DNA of 52,936 nt from Clostridia bacterium. Its GTDB lineage: Bacteria > Bacillota > Clostridia > Oscillospirales > CAG-272. The stretch is taken from contig JAFYBN010000077.1 in assembly GCA_017540175.1 (NCBI GenBank), forward strand, positions 1 to 52,936, written 5' to 3'. Each line of letters starts with the position of its first letter. The stretch's first letter is position 1. A program made the position numbers and the translations under genes. Under the pieces are notes generated by a model. That model was not told the DNA's origin and searched no databases. It saw nothing but the letters and a program-made list of their open reading frames with translations. Positions 51,800 to 52,936 of the stretch are shown here, one piece after another.

Positions 51800-52936
51800 A
51801 TCAAAGGGGCGGCTGTCCCCTTGCCTCGTCGGTGCGACTGCGTTGATGAGAGTTGGCCTCTTGCCTCGCCAGCGCGACTGCCGTGCCGACGCTGTCGCAC
51901 TTGGCGCGTGGGAGAAGTGTCACCGTCGTGAGACGGTGACGGAGAGGGCTTTAAGGAAACAAACGCTTCGCGTTTGTAGTACGAGATATTGTCCTACGCG
52001 GACGGCGCAGGGAGGGGACCAGCTCAGGCCGCAGGTCCCCTCCCTGAGGGTCCCCTTGGCCATTATATCTGTGCTTCTATCACCACCGAAGCGGCTCCGA
52101 CGGTGAAGCTTCACTTCTCTCCCCTATTCAACGGTACTTGCCGGCGAACAGTAAATGACAAGGGGACTGGACTTGAACAGATTCAGCGCGAACTAAATAC
52201 TCTGCAGCCGAAACTTGGAAATTCGCGCCAGCGCGAATTTCCTCATGCGCTCATAAACGCGCATTACACGGGCGCGTTCAGCTTCAGCGTCATCACTCAA
52301 CAGCCTCGCGCACATGGGGGCAGCTATAATCTGCTAAGCTTGTTAGCGTTTCAGCAAATTTCTGCAAACTAACATCTGCGAAGACGCACTTCGACTTTCG
52401 CTGACAACCAACCGCGACCTGTAATCAAACGCGCTCGTCTTCACGAAAGGTTTCAGCTTCAAGAAATCAGGCCGCGCTGAAGCGCGTCACCTTACAGCAC
52501 CGCATCCTATTCTCGCGACGGCAACAGCATAAAACAGCAAGCGCTTTAACGCGGCTCCGCAGGATTTTCACCCGCGTTCGCTGGACATGCAATGAAAGCC
52601 GCATTTTTCGTCGCGCTGAAACGGAAACAGGCATAGCGGATGAAAGTTGACGTCCTGTGCGCGAAGACGCACTTCGACTTCCGCTGACAGCCAAACGCGC
52701 CATGTAATTCGCGAATTTGGATCGCGGCAATTCGCGCTGGCGCGAATTGCAACGTTTCAGCTGACGATTCGAGAGCCGCAGTCGCTGTGAGTTTCGGCTG
52801 ATAACTGCCGCTGACGAGTCGGAGCCGCTGAAAAGGTGAGAGGAGCACAGATGTAATGGCCAATGGGCCCCGCACGGGGGGACCTGCGGCCTGAGCTGGT
52901 CCCCCCGTGCCGCCGTCCGCGTAGGACAATTTCAAA
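51800..52936 (-). repeat. Large non-coding palindromic element, copy B (cut by window end)
   Basis: Inverted and collinear with copy A. Left end: blocks CTCTTGCCTCGCC, GTGACGGAGAGGGCTT and hairpin CAAACGC-ttc-GCGTTTG (51960-51976). Then stem CAGGGAGGGGACC (52008-52020) / GGTCCCCTCCCTG (52034-52046). The core 52133-52333 matches A 41306-41505 reversed. Hairpins GGAAATTCGCG/CGCGAATTTCC (52217-52242), AATTCGCGAATT (52706-52717) and GCAATTCGCG/CGCGAATTGC (52727-52750) follow. The right end has stem GCACGGGGGGACC (52872-52884) / GGTCCCCCCGTGC (52898-52910). By comparison with copy A the element should continue beyond the window. No credible coding sequence. Confidence 0.85.

Overview
The window is a GC-rich (by eye low to mid 60s percent) chromosomal segment of a spore-forming, anaerobic-type Firmicute of class Clostridia. 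Evidence: infC-rpmI-rplT and smc-ftsY gene orders, Spo0A and SpoIIGA, a T-box leader, DUF1836, SLH-domain surface proteins and bacterial sigma-A promoters with 17-nt spacers. An Oscillospirales/Christensenellales-like gut lineage is plausible, but this is inference.

Layout. 1-20.4 kb is a dense housekeeping block on the + strand: translation (infC end, rpmI, rplT, leuS, rsfS, rpsU), RNA modification (SpoU methylase, trmFO), DNA uptake and topology (dprA, topA), phospholipid start (plsX), RNase III, SMC and FtsY, nucleotide clean-up (ITPase, YqeK), NAD synthesis (nadD) and an LCP wall-polymer ligase. Many genes overlap by ATGA, and two promoter-perfect sequences lie inside dprA and yqeK. 20.4-27.1 kb holds a Gfo/Idh oxidoreductase next to an AraC regulator, then DUF1836 - NfeD - small membrane protein - flotillin (a membrane-microdomain set) and a ComEC-like metallo-beta-lactamase-fold protein. 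27.3-31.4 kb holds spo0A and a pair of adjacent non-canonical MutS-like ATPases. 31.6-32.2 kb is an AT-rich, probably imported, GNAT acetyltransferase. 32.3-36.3 kb (- strand) is a MoxR/DUF58/transglutaminase operon, followed by a two-component system and spoIIGA, which lacks an AUG/GUG/UUG start and its usual sigE neighbour.

41.9-48.6 kb (- strand) is a cell-envelope cluster: lipoprotein, SLH-transglutaminase, MBOAT O-acyltransferase, AlgJ/DHHW-like partner and SLH-NlpC/P60. 49.0-51.7 kb carries a T-box riboswitch in front of an unusual HTH-cupin-acyl-CoA-synthetase fusion.

The most striking unexplained structure is a large non-coding element present twice in inverted orientation: about 40.42-41.83 kb and about 51.8 kb to the window end. 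The copies have long terminal inverted repeats, many perfect hairpins, a stem whose two arms change together between copies, and a roughly 200-nt core that is about 97-98 percent identical while flanking parts are near 80 percent. Its open reading frames do not behave as coding. Together the copies bracket the envelope cluster and could invert it by recombination. Shorter palindromic repeats related to parts of it are scattered through other intergenic gaps (27.2, 36.5 kb).
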